Origin: a virus
DNA length: 64,000 nt
Virus record (IMG/VR): IMGVR_UViG_3300025853_000040
Location: 45,191 to 109,190 of that record
Reading direction: 5' to 3' (one strand)
Part shown: piece by piece, positions 9,334-17,390 of the stretch
How the letters are laid out: every line of letters starts with the position of its first letter
Numbering within the stretch: the stretch's first letter is position 1
Notes under the pieces: model-generated
The model's input: only the letters and a program-made list of their open reading frames with translations
What the model was told of the DNA's origin: nothing
The model's database searches: none
Translations under genes and position numbers: made by a program

Positions 9334-10155
9334 CGAAACAGAGATGGGCATCTCTACCTCCTCAGAATTACCACAGTGCGGACAAGAAAAATCCTGCTTC
9401 ATATCCAGATCTGGTTCGTGATCTTCAATATATTTTCTAATAGATCTTGAATCTCTTACCGGCATATTTTCAACATACTTATTAATAATCTCTTTGTCAG
9501 CATCACCATTAACACTTATAATATGATTCTTCAATCTTATTGTTATGTTTTGATCTAATGGAGAGTTTGTAGCTTTCTTCATTTTTTCTTGAAGTTCAGA
9601 GATTTGTCTTTCTTCTGCAGTGTTTAAAAACTTAAACTCAATAGAAACACCAGAAGGAGTATCAAACTTAAATCTGTTATCTCCCTTTTGTTCTGGTTGT
9701 ATTTCTAAATCTTTTACACCTACATTACCTAAATCAAAATCATACTCCACATCATTAGAGCATGAAGAACACCTTATTTCTGTTTTGTATTCTGGACCGT
9801 AACCAGTAATTCTTAAAAAGGTTAAGATTGCGTTTTTATCACCAGAAATCATCTCATCTACTTTAATTGTTTTATCAACAATACAACTTGACAATAGGTA
9901 ATCTAACGCCTTACCACTTCTAAGTAAAGAACGAGATGTTAAAATATCCTCATCTGAAGCTGTTAGAAATCTTACTTCAAGTTGTTCCTTCATATGCAAT
10001 GATGACTCTGGAGGATATATAACTCCCTTAGATGGTATCGGAACAAAATCAGTAGGAACAGAAAAACCAGCTTTATTACCACTATCTGGCTTTTCTGTTT
10101 TTTTATCTTGCGGGGGAGATATAGATTCTACCCCAGCTGTAATATCTTCGGCCAT
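9313..10155 (-). CDS. Zinc-ribbon baseplate/tail assembly protein (T4 gp26-like, Pfam T4 baseplate type)
   Basis: I start at 10155 (MAEDITAG) rather than the ATG at 10173, because AAAGGA precedes 10155 and nothing precedes 10173. The 280-residue protein has a proline-rich opening (FVPIPSKGVIYPPES), an LxFLTASDEDILTS-like segment shared with T4 gp26-type baseplate proteins, and two CxxC knuckles (about residues 129/132 and 258/261) that could form a split zinc ribbon. The gene is upstream of the tape measure, where chaperone genes sit in most long-tailed phages. Its last codons contain a seven-T run that probably lets some ribosomes shift into the extension described separately. The zero-frame product ends WPDS. 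Confidence 0.75.
   Translation of the reverse strand: MAEDITAGVESISPPQDKKTEKPDSGNKAGFSVPTDFVPIPSKGVIYPPESSLHMKEQLEVRFLTASDEDILTSRSLLRSGKALDYLLSSCIVDKTIKVDEMISGDKNAILTFLRITGYGPEYKTEIRCSSCSNDVEYDFDLGNVGVKDLEIQPEQKGDNRFKFDTPSGVSIEFKFLNTAEERQISELQEKMKKATNSPLDQNITIRLKNHIISVNGDADKEIINKYVENMPVRDSRSIRKYIEDHEPDLDMKQDFSCPHCGNSEEVEMPISVSFFWPDS
9327..9333 (-). promoter_or_regulatory. Programmed frameshift site (T7 run)
   Basis: On the minus strand the codons read TCG TTT TTT TGG, a seven-T slippery run five codons before the zero-frame stop. Moving +1 (or -2) enters a 66-codon open frame. A -1 slip gives only Leu-Ala before a stop. The site is in the gene just before the tape measure region, where frameshifting is a recognised feature of tail chaperone genes. 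Confidence 0.65.
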
Positions 10156-10227
10156 AATATTAATTCCTTTCATATAAAAATAATTATTTAGTTAATTTTA
10201 ATAAAATTTAATTATCTTTTATACAAA

Positions 10228-10262
10228 AAAAACATCCCTTGAATTTTTCAAGGGATGTTTTT
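10228..10262 (-). terminator. Intrinsic terminator after the tail tube gene
   Basis: Inverted repeat with arms 10228-10242 (AAAAACATCCCTTGA) and 10248-10262 (its complement) and a 5-base loop. On the minus strand the GC-rich core is followed by a run of T. It lies 25 bases after the stop of the tube gene and before the zinc-ribbon gene. Confidence 0.85.
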
Positions 10263-10286
10263 ATAAGAATTAATTGTAAGTAAGAA

Positions 10287-10781
10287 TTAAAATCTTAATA
10301 TACAATCATCAGGTCTAATTGTGATATCGACATTCATTGGTTCGCCATTGGCCATATCATATGCGCCAAAGTTAACCTCTGTGCACCAACACCCACGTAG
10401 ATCCCACTCTTCAACTGTAGCTCCTACTGGATCTAGAGCCTTTAGTGAAATGTTCTTCTTATAGAAGGCTGCATATCCGTCACGACCAGAGATGGTCTCA
10501 TGTTGAAGTCTAACCCACTCCATAACCTTCTGAGCTGAAGATGGAGCGATTGGATCATATAGTGACATAGAAATTGTTCCCCACTCACCCTTACCAGCCA
10601 AATATCTCTTCTGATTTAAATAATCAATAGTGATTGGAGCGGCAGTGTAAGTAGGTCTAGATGTTGTGCGAGCCACAAAAGCAGGGATTGTATCATCAGC
10701 GAACTGAAAGATAAATCTATTCTGCCTTTTGGGTTCAAATGTATCTGCCAACATTACATTTACTTCAAATGGTGTTGCCAT
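10287..10781 (-). CDS. Tail tube protein (T4 gp19 type)
   Basis: This 164-residue protein is the size of T4-type tube subunits, which stack as rings to form the inner tail tube. It opens MATPFEVNVMLADTFEPKRQ and then NRFIFQF, the usual tube start in which the substrate-like beta strand follows an Arg-Gln-Asn. It also has the PITIDYLNQKRYLAGKGEWG region with a Trp-Gly turn, and a C-terminal beta strand ending in DITIRPDDCILRF. A CGGAG ribosome site precedes the ATG. The gene follows the sheath gene by 64 bases and ends in its own terminator, as is usual for a very abundant protein. The call is firm. Confidence 0.9.
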   Translation of the reverse strand: MATPFEVNVMLADTFEPKRQNRFIFQFADDTIPAFVARTTSRPTYTAAPITIDYLNQKRYLAGKGEWGTISMSLYDPIAPSSAQKVMEWVRLQHETISGRDGYAAFYKKNISLKALDPVGATVEEWDLRGCWCTEVNFGAYDMANGEPMNVDITIRPDDCILRF

Positions 10782-10809
10782 TATTTATCTCCGTTTGTAT
10801 TGCATTTAA

Positions 10810-10817
10810 TATAAATA
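10810..10817 (-). promoter_or_regulatory. Candidate late promoter element TATTTATA
   Basis: The minus strand reads ATTGTATTTATATTAAATG, 29 bases before the tube start. It matches the octamer seen before other structural genes in seven of eight positions. In an AT-rich genome this is weak alone; its value is the constant spacing. Confidence 0.3.
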
Positions 10818-10845
10818 CAATCATAAGTAAAAATTTGACTAGTTA

Positions 10846-13485
10846 TTAAACCTCATCAAAGCTCGCGCCTTGAGGAGATACTGTAAAATCAAAGACAATA
10901 ACTTCTGCAGCACTTGTTGGCTTTAGGAAGATCTTACCCATCATAATATTTCTATCAATCAAATCGGGTGTTGTTGTTGTTTCATCAAGAATAGCTCTGA
11001 ACTCTGTTAAACCATTGGCTGATTGAACACTAGATAGAACATTATTAACTCTATTTAGTAGTTGTTCTCTAACTGTGGCTGAGTTCTGCTCGAACAAGAA
11101 TGTGCGAGCAATTCTTGAAATGTCTTTTCTAACACTTAATAACATTCTTCTAACATTAACTCTATCAAGAACAGATGCCTTACTCTGCAATGTCTTCTGG
11201 CCGAAAACAGCTGATCCTTGATTTGTAAATGAAGAAATTGGATTGATATTTTCCTTGTATAATTCATCTCTCTGAGATTGTGTCAAAGGTCTTGTTGGAG
11301 TAATACCACCACGAAGAGATCCTCTTCTAAACCCTGCAGGTGCATACCAAGGACCACCAGCTCTGTCATTAAATGCATATACACCTAACATTTGAATTGA
11401 TGGAGGAATTACTTTACCTTGAAATCTAATCCAAGGATAATATGTAGCAGCATAACTGCTGTCATATTTTGCCACCTCGGATAAAGCAGATGATATAGAC
11501 ATTCTACCATTAGCATCCATATCAGAAGCGTCTGTTCCAATATCTAATAGATAAAATGCATCACCTCTACCCTTAACCATATTAATGGCTAATTGTGGAA
11601 TTTCACCAACATTTGCACTGTGAACACCGGGTGTTGCCAAGATATCAAAATCATAAATATCTGGATTGCTTAGAATATTAATTGCGTCAATATATGAGGC
11701 ACTTAAACTATCTGTTGATGCATTAAGAGCTTTGACTTTATCAGTTCTATAATCAAAACCATCAAAACCACCCGTAAATGGAACATTAAACCTAATTAAA
11801 TCATTTTGATTAAATTGAGTTGTATTCTGTGTTGTATCAATTATTTCAAACTCTGTTATATTATTTGTTTTTGAAGAATATTCAATTGTAACACTCAATC
11901 CAGCAATATTAGAGCCGGTCGAGCTAGCTTGGGCCGATCCATCCTCATCATTCGCAATAGCAATTACATTCGAGCCCAACTGGCCAAAGACAGTAAACGT
12001 TCCGATGAGTTCACCCGGCGCATCTGCGCCTGAGATAGTTATTTTATCATCAGCTGATACATCATATGTTGCACTAAGAGTAATAGTGTGCGTGTTTGCA
12101 GCTGTGGCCGCAAAGTTATATGACACTGTTTGTTCAGTAAGATTCAACACACCACCTTCGCCAGTTCCAGAAACTGTCAAATAACCCTTTTCTGTAACTA
12201 ATGCGTCTGTAGCTGTTGATGAACCAACAGTTGTTGATGTTTTCTTAAGTCTATCAACCATACCGTTGTCTGAATAATCAATACCAATTAATCCTTCTAG
12301 CCCACCACCAATTGAATTATGATTTAATGTATATGACAATGGAGCAATTGCAACAGAATTACCAACATTATACTCAATGCTAGATATTCCACGAGCGCCA
12401 GCTGGCTTGTGTGAAGATGTTATATTATTAGCTACTTCAACTCTAACATAATTATTTGTTACTTGATACTCACCATTGTATGTTACTAATGGTGGTGTTT
12501 CACTGAAATCATACACTGGATAAGCGTCACCAACAACTTTAGCTATGTAATTAGATGCTTCGGGATTTAATGATACACTACCAAAAGATTTTGACCAACC
12601 AGCATCTGTAAATCCGGGATTTGTTCCTTGATTTGCTGTAATACCAACAACAGTTACATCAAATGTAGGCCATTCATCTGCCTCATTCTCTTCAACATTT
12701 GATATTTGAACATACATGCTTTTGTTTTCAGCGTCACCAGAACCAATTGAATGAAATCTAAAAAGATTAGATACTGAATTTCCTAAGTTCTGAGAAACCA
12801 CCCAAGGAGTTCCTGCTTCTGAAAAACCACCCCCGATTGAATCAAAATCAACTGAAACATCTACCGCGGAGGAGCCATTAGCTATCTCACCTGTAACACT
12901 AGATACGCCATATCCATAAACAGTATCAACAAAGACATCTGGAAGAGGGCTAGATGAATCAGCATTAACTGCATCTGTTCCCAATCTATTAATTATAAAA
13001 CCATCAGCTTGTGGGTCCATACTTAGACCACTTGCTGTTGATGAACCAACCACTAATTCAAAATTCTCAGCTTTTCCTTTAATAGATATAGTGTCTGTTC
13101 CAGTTCTTTGTCTAACGATACCTAATATTACATTATTAACGTCATCCAAAGCTGTAGCCGATCCAGTGGCTGGGAATGCCAATAAACCAGCTTTTCCCAT
13201 AGTGGCAGAATCTTTACCTAAAACTCTAACAAAGGTAGTTCTATTACCTTCATTCATATAAGCGTTAACCGCCTGATATGTATAACCCTCTGCACCGTCA
13301 GTTTTTACACCAAATCTGTTGGCAAAAGTGTTTGCGTTGGTAAAACTTACTGGCACAAAGGCTGGTCCTTTTTCACTAAGACCTATAATAGCCGCACCAC
13401 CAACACCACCACCACCTACATTTGGTCTAAATGTCTGGTCGATTTCTTGAGTATACACACCGGGAGATACAAATACTTGAGCCAT
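10846..13485 (-). CDS. Contractile tail sheath protein (T4 gp18 type)
   Basis: This 879-residue protein opens MAQVFVSPGVYTQEIDQTF, the classic sheath N-terminus whose strand joins neighbouring subunits. Then come a Gly-rich turn and AAIIGLSEKGPAFVP. The C-terminal 250 residues carry the other conserved sheath core: YYPWIRFQGKVIPPS, GVYAFNDRAGGPWYAPAG and NVRRMLLSVRKDISRIAR, ending in a strand with FDFTVSP. The middle (about 150-560) is an insertion rich in Ser, Thr and Gly, probably surface domains, which explains why it is longer than T4 gp18. TTGGAGAAT precedes the start. It is followed by the tube gene, the normal order. Confidence 0.93.
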   Translation of the reverse strand: MAQVFVSPGVYTQEIDQTFRPNVGGGGVGGAAIIGLSEKGPAFVPVSFTNANTFANRFGVKTDGAEGYTYQAVNAYMNEGNRTTFVRVLGKDSATMGKAGLLAFPATGSATALDDVNNVILGIVRQRTGTDTISIKGKAENFELVVGSSTASGLSMDPQADGFIINRLGTDAVNADSSSPLPDVFVDTVYGYGVSSVTGEIANGSSAVDVSVDFDSIGGGFSEAGTPWVVSQNLGNSVSNLFRFHSIGSGDAENKSMYVQISNVEENEADEWPTFDVTVVGITANQGTNPGFTDAGWSKSFGSVSLNPEASNYIAKVVGDAYPVYDFSETPPLVTYNGEYQVTNNYVRVEVANNITSSHKPAGARGISSIEYNVGNSVAIAPLSYTLNHNSIGGGLEGLIGIDYSDNGMVDRLKKTSTTVGSSTATDALVTEKGYLTVSGTGEGGVLNLTEQTVSYNFAATAANTHTITLSATYDVSADDKITISGADAPGELIGTFTVFGQLGSNVIAIANDEDGSAQASSTGSNIAGLSVTIEYSSKTNNITEFEIIDTTQNTTQFNQNDLIRFNVPFTGGFDGFDYRTDKVKALNASTDSLSASYIDAINILSNPDIYDFDILATPGVHSANVGEIPQLAINMVKGRGDAFYLLDIGTDASDMDANGRMSISSALSEVAKYDSSYAATYYPWIRFQGKVIPPSIQMLGVYAFNDRAGGPWYAPAGFRRGSLRGGITPTRPLTQSQRDELYKENINPISSFTNQGSAVFGQKTLQSKASVLDRVNVRRMLLSVRKDISRIARTFLFEQNSATVREQLLNRVNNVLSSVQSANGLTEFRAILDETTTTPDLIDRNIMMGKIFLKPTSAAEVIVFDFTVSPQGASFDEV

Positions 13486-13576
13486 TAATATTCTCCAAGA
13501 AATATATGTGTTTAATATATAATTGTATATAATTTTAGTTTTTCTAAAAGTAAGATATACAAGTTTTAGCTAAAAT

Positions 13577-13646
13577 AAAAAAAAGAAGTTACTTATAGCA
13601 ATACTTTAAAACCGAAAACTTCTACTATAAATATACTTCTTTTTTT
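13577..13646 (-). terminator. Imperfect hairpin with A and T runs after the coiled-coil gene
   Basis: Arms at about 13577-13597 and 13625-13646 pair AAAAAAAGAAGT with ACTTCTTTTTTT, plus a weaker inner TTATAG/CTATAA pairing, around a loop of about 27 bases. It fits a terminator for the 98-residue gene, but the long loop makes it less certain. A TTGACA box and a TATAGT box overlap its right arm. Confidence 0.4.
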
Positions 13647-13651
13647 GTCAA
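13624..13651 (-). promoter_or_regulatory. Possible sigma70 promoter before the sheath gene
   Basis: The minus strand has TTGACA at 13651-13646, a 16-base spacer and TATAGT at 13629-13624. It would give a leader of about 130 bases before the sheath start. The overlap with the hairpin at 13577-13646 makes it ambiguous. Confidence 0.4.
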
Positions 13652-13673
13652 ACTACATATTTTTTAATAAATA

Positions 13674-13970
13674 TTACAAACTTTCATCACCCTCTTCAGA
13701 ATCACCATCTGTAGTGTCAATAGTCTGAACATCTTGCATTTCTAATGGCTCTTGACCACTTTGTTGTTCTTGTGCATCCAACTCTTCCAAGTTAACACCA
13801 GATTCTTCTAATAGAGCGTTTAACTGTAATAGTGCTCCTTGATTTAGAATGAGTGACTGTTGAAGATTATTAGCTCTTGTTTGGGCTTCGTTCAATTGTT
13901 CTTGAATCTCACCTACTGCTTGCATCTGCCCTCGACGCTTTTCAATAATTCCATCTACACTTAATGACAT
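13674..13970 (-). CDS. Small coiled-coil acidic protein
   Basis: This 98-residue protein has a central helix rich in Gln, Leu and Glu (about residues 15-60: EIQEQLNEAQTRANNLQQSL) that would form a coiled coil. The acidic tail (about 65-98) ends DGDSEEGDESL. AAAGGAG precedes the ATG at a good distance. I do not recognise the family. It lies alone between the sugar cluster and the sheath gene, so it may be a tail or head accessory or a chaperone. No membrane segment or signal peptide is visible. Confidence 0.75.
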   Translation of the reverse strand: MSLSVDGIIEKRRGQMQAVGEIQEQLNEAQTRANNLQQSLILNQGALLQLNALLEESGVNLEELDAQEQQSGQEPLEMQDVQTIDTTDGDSEEGDESL

Positions 13971-14025
13971 CTTATTATCTCCTTTAAAGGTTTATGTATA
14001 CATTATATTTTAATATATTAAAAAC

Positions 14026-14814
14026 CTAATTTAAACTTAATGTTCCAAGTTTCTTACAATTCTCAGCAGCATAATTATCTGCTTCTTTTAATGAATCATA
14101 TATGTTTTTTTCACATACAATATTATATATAAATGATGCAAAGAAAGAGTCACCCGCACCAATACTATCTATAAAATCATATTTTGTATGACCACCGCCG
14201 TTTTGTAAAATATGGCTATATCCATAATATTTGTATCCTTCAATACCTAATGTAACAATTACATTAGGAAAATATTTGCTAATATCATCTCTATAATCTT
14301 TTTCATATTCTAAAAATGTTTTATTATTTATTTTTAGATAATCAGCGCCATAATATTCACTATTTACTATATTTGTATCTATAAAAGAAGTTATGTTTTT
14401 ATTTTTAGCTTCTTTTATTAGTAAGTTTATTTCATAATCTGTTATTAATCCTTTATGATAGTTTGATATTACAAGGAAATCACCTTCATTTAAATCATTT
14501 ATTAAATTTTGAACCATTCCTTTGTTATGTTTTACACTATCTCCATGATCAAACCTATATATGGGGTTATGGTCTATATAAAATCTCTCTTTAATTATTT
14601 TATCTTCATTTGTATAAAAAGCTATTTCATGGTATTTGTTTTCTTTAAAGAGAAAATTTAGATGTTTAATCAAATTAGCGGCACCGCCATCAGTGTCAAC
14701 TTTTTCTTTATTAGATAAAATAACTGGAACTTTTGTTGCAGGATCTATTCTATTAGAATGCATAAAAACATATCTATCTATAAATGACTCACCTATTACG
14801 TGTAATTTCTTCAT
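14026..14814 (-). CDS. PfkB-family sugar kinase (HldE/RfaE kinase-domain-like)
   Basis: This 262-residue protein should phosphorylate a sugar or sugar phosphate with ATP. It opens with a beta strand and GESFIDRYVF, as HldE-type heptose kinases do (GDVMLDRY), then has a DPATKVPVI segment and a DGGAANLIKHL helix matching the GGAANVA nucleotide-sugar region. The PfkB signature lies at residues 215-228, IDSIGAGDSFFASF, with the catalytic Asp at about 222. No nucleotidyltransferase domain follows, so only the kinase half of HldE is present. The start overlaps the previous gene by 26 bases, which suggests coupled translation with the sugar cluster. The exact substrate is inferred from context. Confidence 0.8.
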   Translation of the reverse strand: MKKLHVIGESFIDRYVFMHSNRIDPATKVPVILSNKEKVDTDGGAANLIKHLNFLFKENKYHEIAFYTNEDKIIKERFYIDHNPIYRFDHGDSVKHNKGMVQNLINDLNEGDFLVISNYHKGLITDYEINLLIKEAKNKNITSFIDTNIVNSEYYGADYLKINNKTFLEYEKDYRDDISKYFPNVIVTLGIEGYKYYGYSHILQNGGGHTKYDFIDSIGAGDSFFASFIYNIVCEKNIYDSLKEADNYAAENCKKLGTLSLN

Positions 14815-15583
14815 ACATCCTCTGATATATATTTCTGTTATCTATTCTAAGATATTCAATATTTTCTGATATTCTACCAAAAGTTTTTAATTGACGTTCA
14901 TAATAACCAGCCTTAGATGTGTCTTTGTTAACATACTCTGATCCATCAACTGATTCTAAATCAAACAAATCACAAACTAAACTATCAAAAACACATTCAC
15001 TATCACGTTTTTTTGCAACAGAAAACGCCTTTTCAATAACCATAGGAACAAAGACTTTACTTCCAACACAAACAAACAAACCTCTTTTTGTATTTTCTAC
15101 TAACTTACAAAGTCTTAAAAAATCATTATAAGAAGCTTTTGCCCACTGTGCGGGATCAAAGTTTCCATACATTTGAAATATATCATGACCTATACCAATA
15201 GATACAATAGGTTGCACTTGATTCTGATGGGCTTGCCAAAATACTGATTTATCTCTATGATTACCTTGCCAACCAATGAAGTTAGAAATCAACTTACCTA
15301 ATGAATCAGTTCTTGTAAGGCTGATAAAGTTGTTTATATCACCACATACTCTTCTATTCCAACCAAACTTACCCTCTTTGATTGTAGTTTCAACATCCTC
15401 ACTGGTATCGTCATACAAAGCAATCTCTGTATCATGTAAGATAGAAGCTCCATTAGTTACAAATGCATCTATCTTACCAGTTTCAAATAATGGTTTTAGC
15501 TGTTCAACACATCTATTCTTTATTGTGTGTGCGCCGAAACCAAGTATTATTGTATCATATTGATCAATATTGTTTAGTAACAT
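14789..15583 (-). CDS. Deoxyhypusine-synthase-like conserved protein of sugar clusters
   Basis: I start at 15583 (MLLNNIDQYD), because GGAAGG precedes it; the frame upstream is open but lacks a ribosome site. The 264-residue protein has a Rossmann-like opening (TIILGFGAHTIKNRC), the segment DAFVTNGASILHDTEIALYD followed by TSEDVETTIKEGKFGWNRR, and later IVSIGIGHDIFQMYGNFDP and FVCVGSKVFVPMVIEKAF. I recall bacterial proteins with this pattern as a conserved family resembling deoxyhypusine synthase, found beside sugar kinases of the heptose type; their reaction is not known to me. It overlaps the carbamoyltransferase stop by 20 bases and the PfkB start by 26, so the genes are coupled. Confidence 0.7.
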   Translation of the reverse strand: MLLNNIDQYDTIILGFGAHTIKNRCVEQLKPLFETGKIDAFVTNGASILHDTEIALYDDTSEDVETTIKEGKFGWNRRVCGDINNFISLTRTDSLGKLISNFIGWQGNHRDKSVFWQAHQNQVQPIVSIGIGHDIFQMYGNFDPAQWAKASYNDFLRLCKLVENTKRGLFVCVGSKVFVPMVIEKAFSVAKKRDSECVFDSLVCDLFDLESVDGSEYVNKDTSKAGYYERQLKTFGRISENIEYLRIDNRNIYQRMYEEITRNR

Positions 15584-17390
15584 AAAAACCTTCCATAACA
15601 AGAGTGTCAATTTCTGTTTTTATAAAGCATTTCATTGCATCTTCTGGAGTTTCTACAATGGGTTCTCCCTTATCATTAAATGATGTATTTATGATTACAG
15701 GAACACCAGTTAATTCATCAAACTTTTTTATGATATCATATATTCTTCCATTATCCTCTGAAATCGTCTGTAATCGTCCAGAATCGTCTATATGAACACC
15801 AGAGGGAATATCACTACCCCTAATTGATTTGTGACTAAATAACATGAATGGTGACTCATATCCTTCTTCTACATCAAACCACTCATGAGCTTTCTCTTTT
15901 AATACCATAGGAGCAAAAGGTCTAAACTCTTCTCTGTGTTTTACATTCTTATTTAGTTTATCTTTCATATCTTTGTTGCGTGCATCTGCTAGTATACTTC
16001 TATTACCTAAGGCTCTTGGGCCTATTTCAGATCCGCCTTCAAAATAAGCTACAATCTTTCCTTCAGATATATCTTTTGTTATTTTATTAATAATATCATC
16101 ATTTGATAATTTTTCATAATTTAATTTAGGTTTATTTATATTTAAATATTCCTTTATTGTTGATTGTATTTCTTGATCGTCATAAATCTTACCGCCAGTA
16201 AAAGTATCAGATATTGTATACCCTACTTTTTTCTTATTTGTCATTTCTATACTCATCTCACCTTTTTTATTTTTGCGAATTTGTTCCGCAATAAAAATGG
16301 ATGCACCTATTGATAATCCATCATCTCCCGGTGCTGGTGGTATGAAGAAATTATAATCTGGAAAAGCTTTTTGTAATTTCCCATTAGCAACACAATTCAA
16401 AACAGTTCCACCAGATAAACATATATTTTTTGTATTTTTTACATTAGACAAAATTTCTTTTATCATATTAATCATTGAAGCTTCTAATATATGTTGTGTG
16501 TCTGCCGCAATGTTTTTATTTATTTTTATTTTCCAATCTTTTTTATCTAACCAAGATATATCTTCAACCCCACCTTCTCCTTTAAGTTGTGGGTAAAAAA
16601 CTCTTCGTTCTGGTATATTCGGCATACCATGTCTATACAATAATGAATTATATTGATCTCCATGAAATAATTGACCTATTCTTTTTACAGTTGGCCACTC
16701 TAATCCATTAACTATATTTTCATTTACTTTACCGTATGCTGACAAAGCCATTACTTTGCCAGCATCAGTAAGAGATGGGAAAAAACCTAAGTAATCACAC
16801 ATAGAACCATAAAAGCTACCTATATCAAAATCACCCCCTCTACGGATTGGACGATAAAACTTTAAATCGTCATTAAAATAATATACTGAGTGTGATGTTC
16901 CCATATTATCTGCAAAATCAACAGATAAACAAATTGCATCTCTAAAAGGAGACAAGTAATACGATGTTGCACAATGTGAAAAATGATGATCAACAAAGAA
17001 AACAGGAATGTTTTGTTCACCTATTTGCATTTCATAAACACCTTGTGCAACCATATTAGTGTTTTGATGAAAGTTAAACCAATCTTCTTGTGTGTATTCA
17101 ACTCCATTAGCATCAACAATAGAAAAATCTTCTTTTGTTTTATCCCAAAGTTCTGTTCCTTCTAAATCTTTATCCCAAAACCAATTCGTTATAACTGCAC
17201 AATCAACATCTTTTAATTTAATTCCTTCTTTATCCAAAATGTATTTAATTGTTTTTTTATTTATCCCTCGTTCCTTCTTGTTTCTAGTTAATCTTTCAGT
17301 TGCAATATAACCAACCATCTTTCTATTTTTAACAAGAGAAACACTGCCATCATGGCCACAATTTAAACCTAATACATAAGAATTTTTCAT
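15564..17390 (-). CDS. Carbamoyltransferase (NodU/TobZ family)
   Basis: This 608-residue protein should transfer a carbamoyl group from carbamoyl phosphate, through a carbamoyl-adenylate, to a hydroxyl of a sugar. The N-terminal Kae1-like domain shows YVLGLNCGHDGSVSLVKN, an ATERLTRNKKERG segment, and the metal-binding FVDHHFSHCATSYYLSPF near residue 130-150. There is a central NICLSGGTVLNCVANGKL loop. The C-terminal YrdC-like part carries GSEIGPRALGNRSILAD and VPVIINTSFNDKGEP with the usual spacing. Length and motifs match full-length members. Its ATG overlaps the glycosyltransferase stop (TAATG), so the two are translationally coupled. It likely decorates the glycan made by this cluster. Confidence 0.92.
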   Translation of the reverse strand: MKNSYVLGLNCGHDGSVSLVKNRKMVGYIATERLTRNKKERGINKKTIKYILDKEGIKLKDVDCAVITNWFWDKDLEGTELWDKTKEDFSIVDANGVEYTQEDWFNFHQNTNMVAQGVYEMQIGEQNIPVFFVDHHFSHCATSYYLSPFRDAICLSVDFADNMGTSHSVYYFNDDLKFYRPIRRGGDFDIGSFYGSMCDYLGFFPSLTDAGKVMALSAYGKVNENIVNGLEWPTVKRIGQLFHGDQYNSLLYRHGMPNIPERRVFYPQLKGEGGVEDISWLDKKDWKIKINKNIAADTQHILEASMINMIKEILSNVKNTKNICLSGGTVLNCVANGKLQKAFPDYNFFIPPAPGDDGLSIGASIFIAEQIRKNKKGEMSIEMTNKKKVGYTISDTFTGGKIYDDQEIQSTIKEYLNINKPKLNYEKLSNDDIINKITKDISEGKIVAYFEGGSEIGPRALGNRSILADARNKDMKDKLNKNVKHREEFRPFAPMVLKEKAHEWFDVEEGYESPFMLFSHKSIRGSDIPSGVHIDDSGRLQTISEDNGRIYDIIKKFDELTGVPVIINTSFNDKGEPIVETPEDAMKCFIKTEIDTLVMEGFYVTKQY

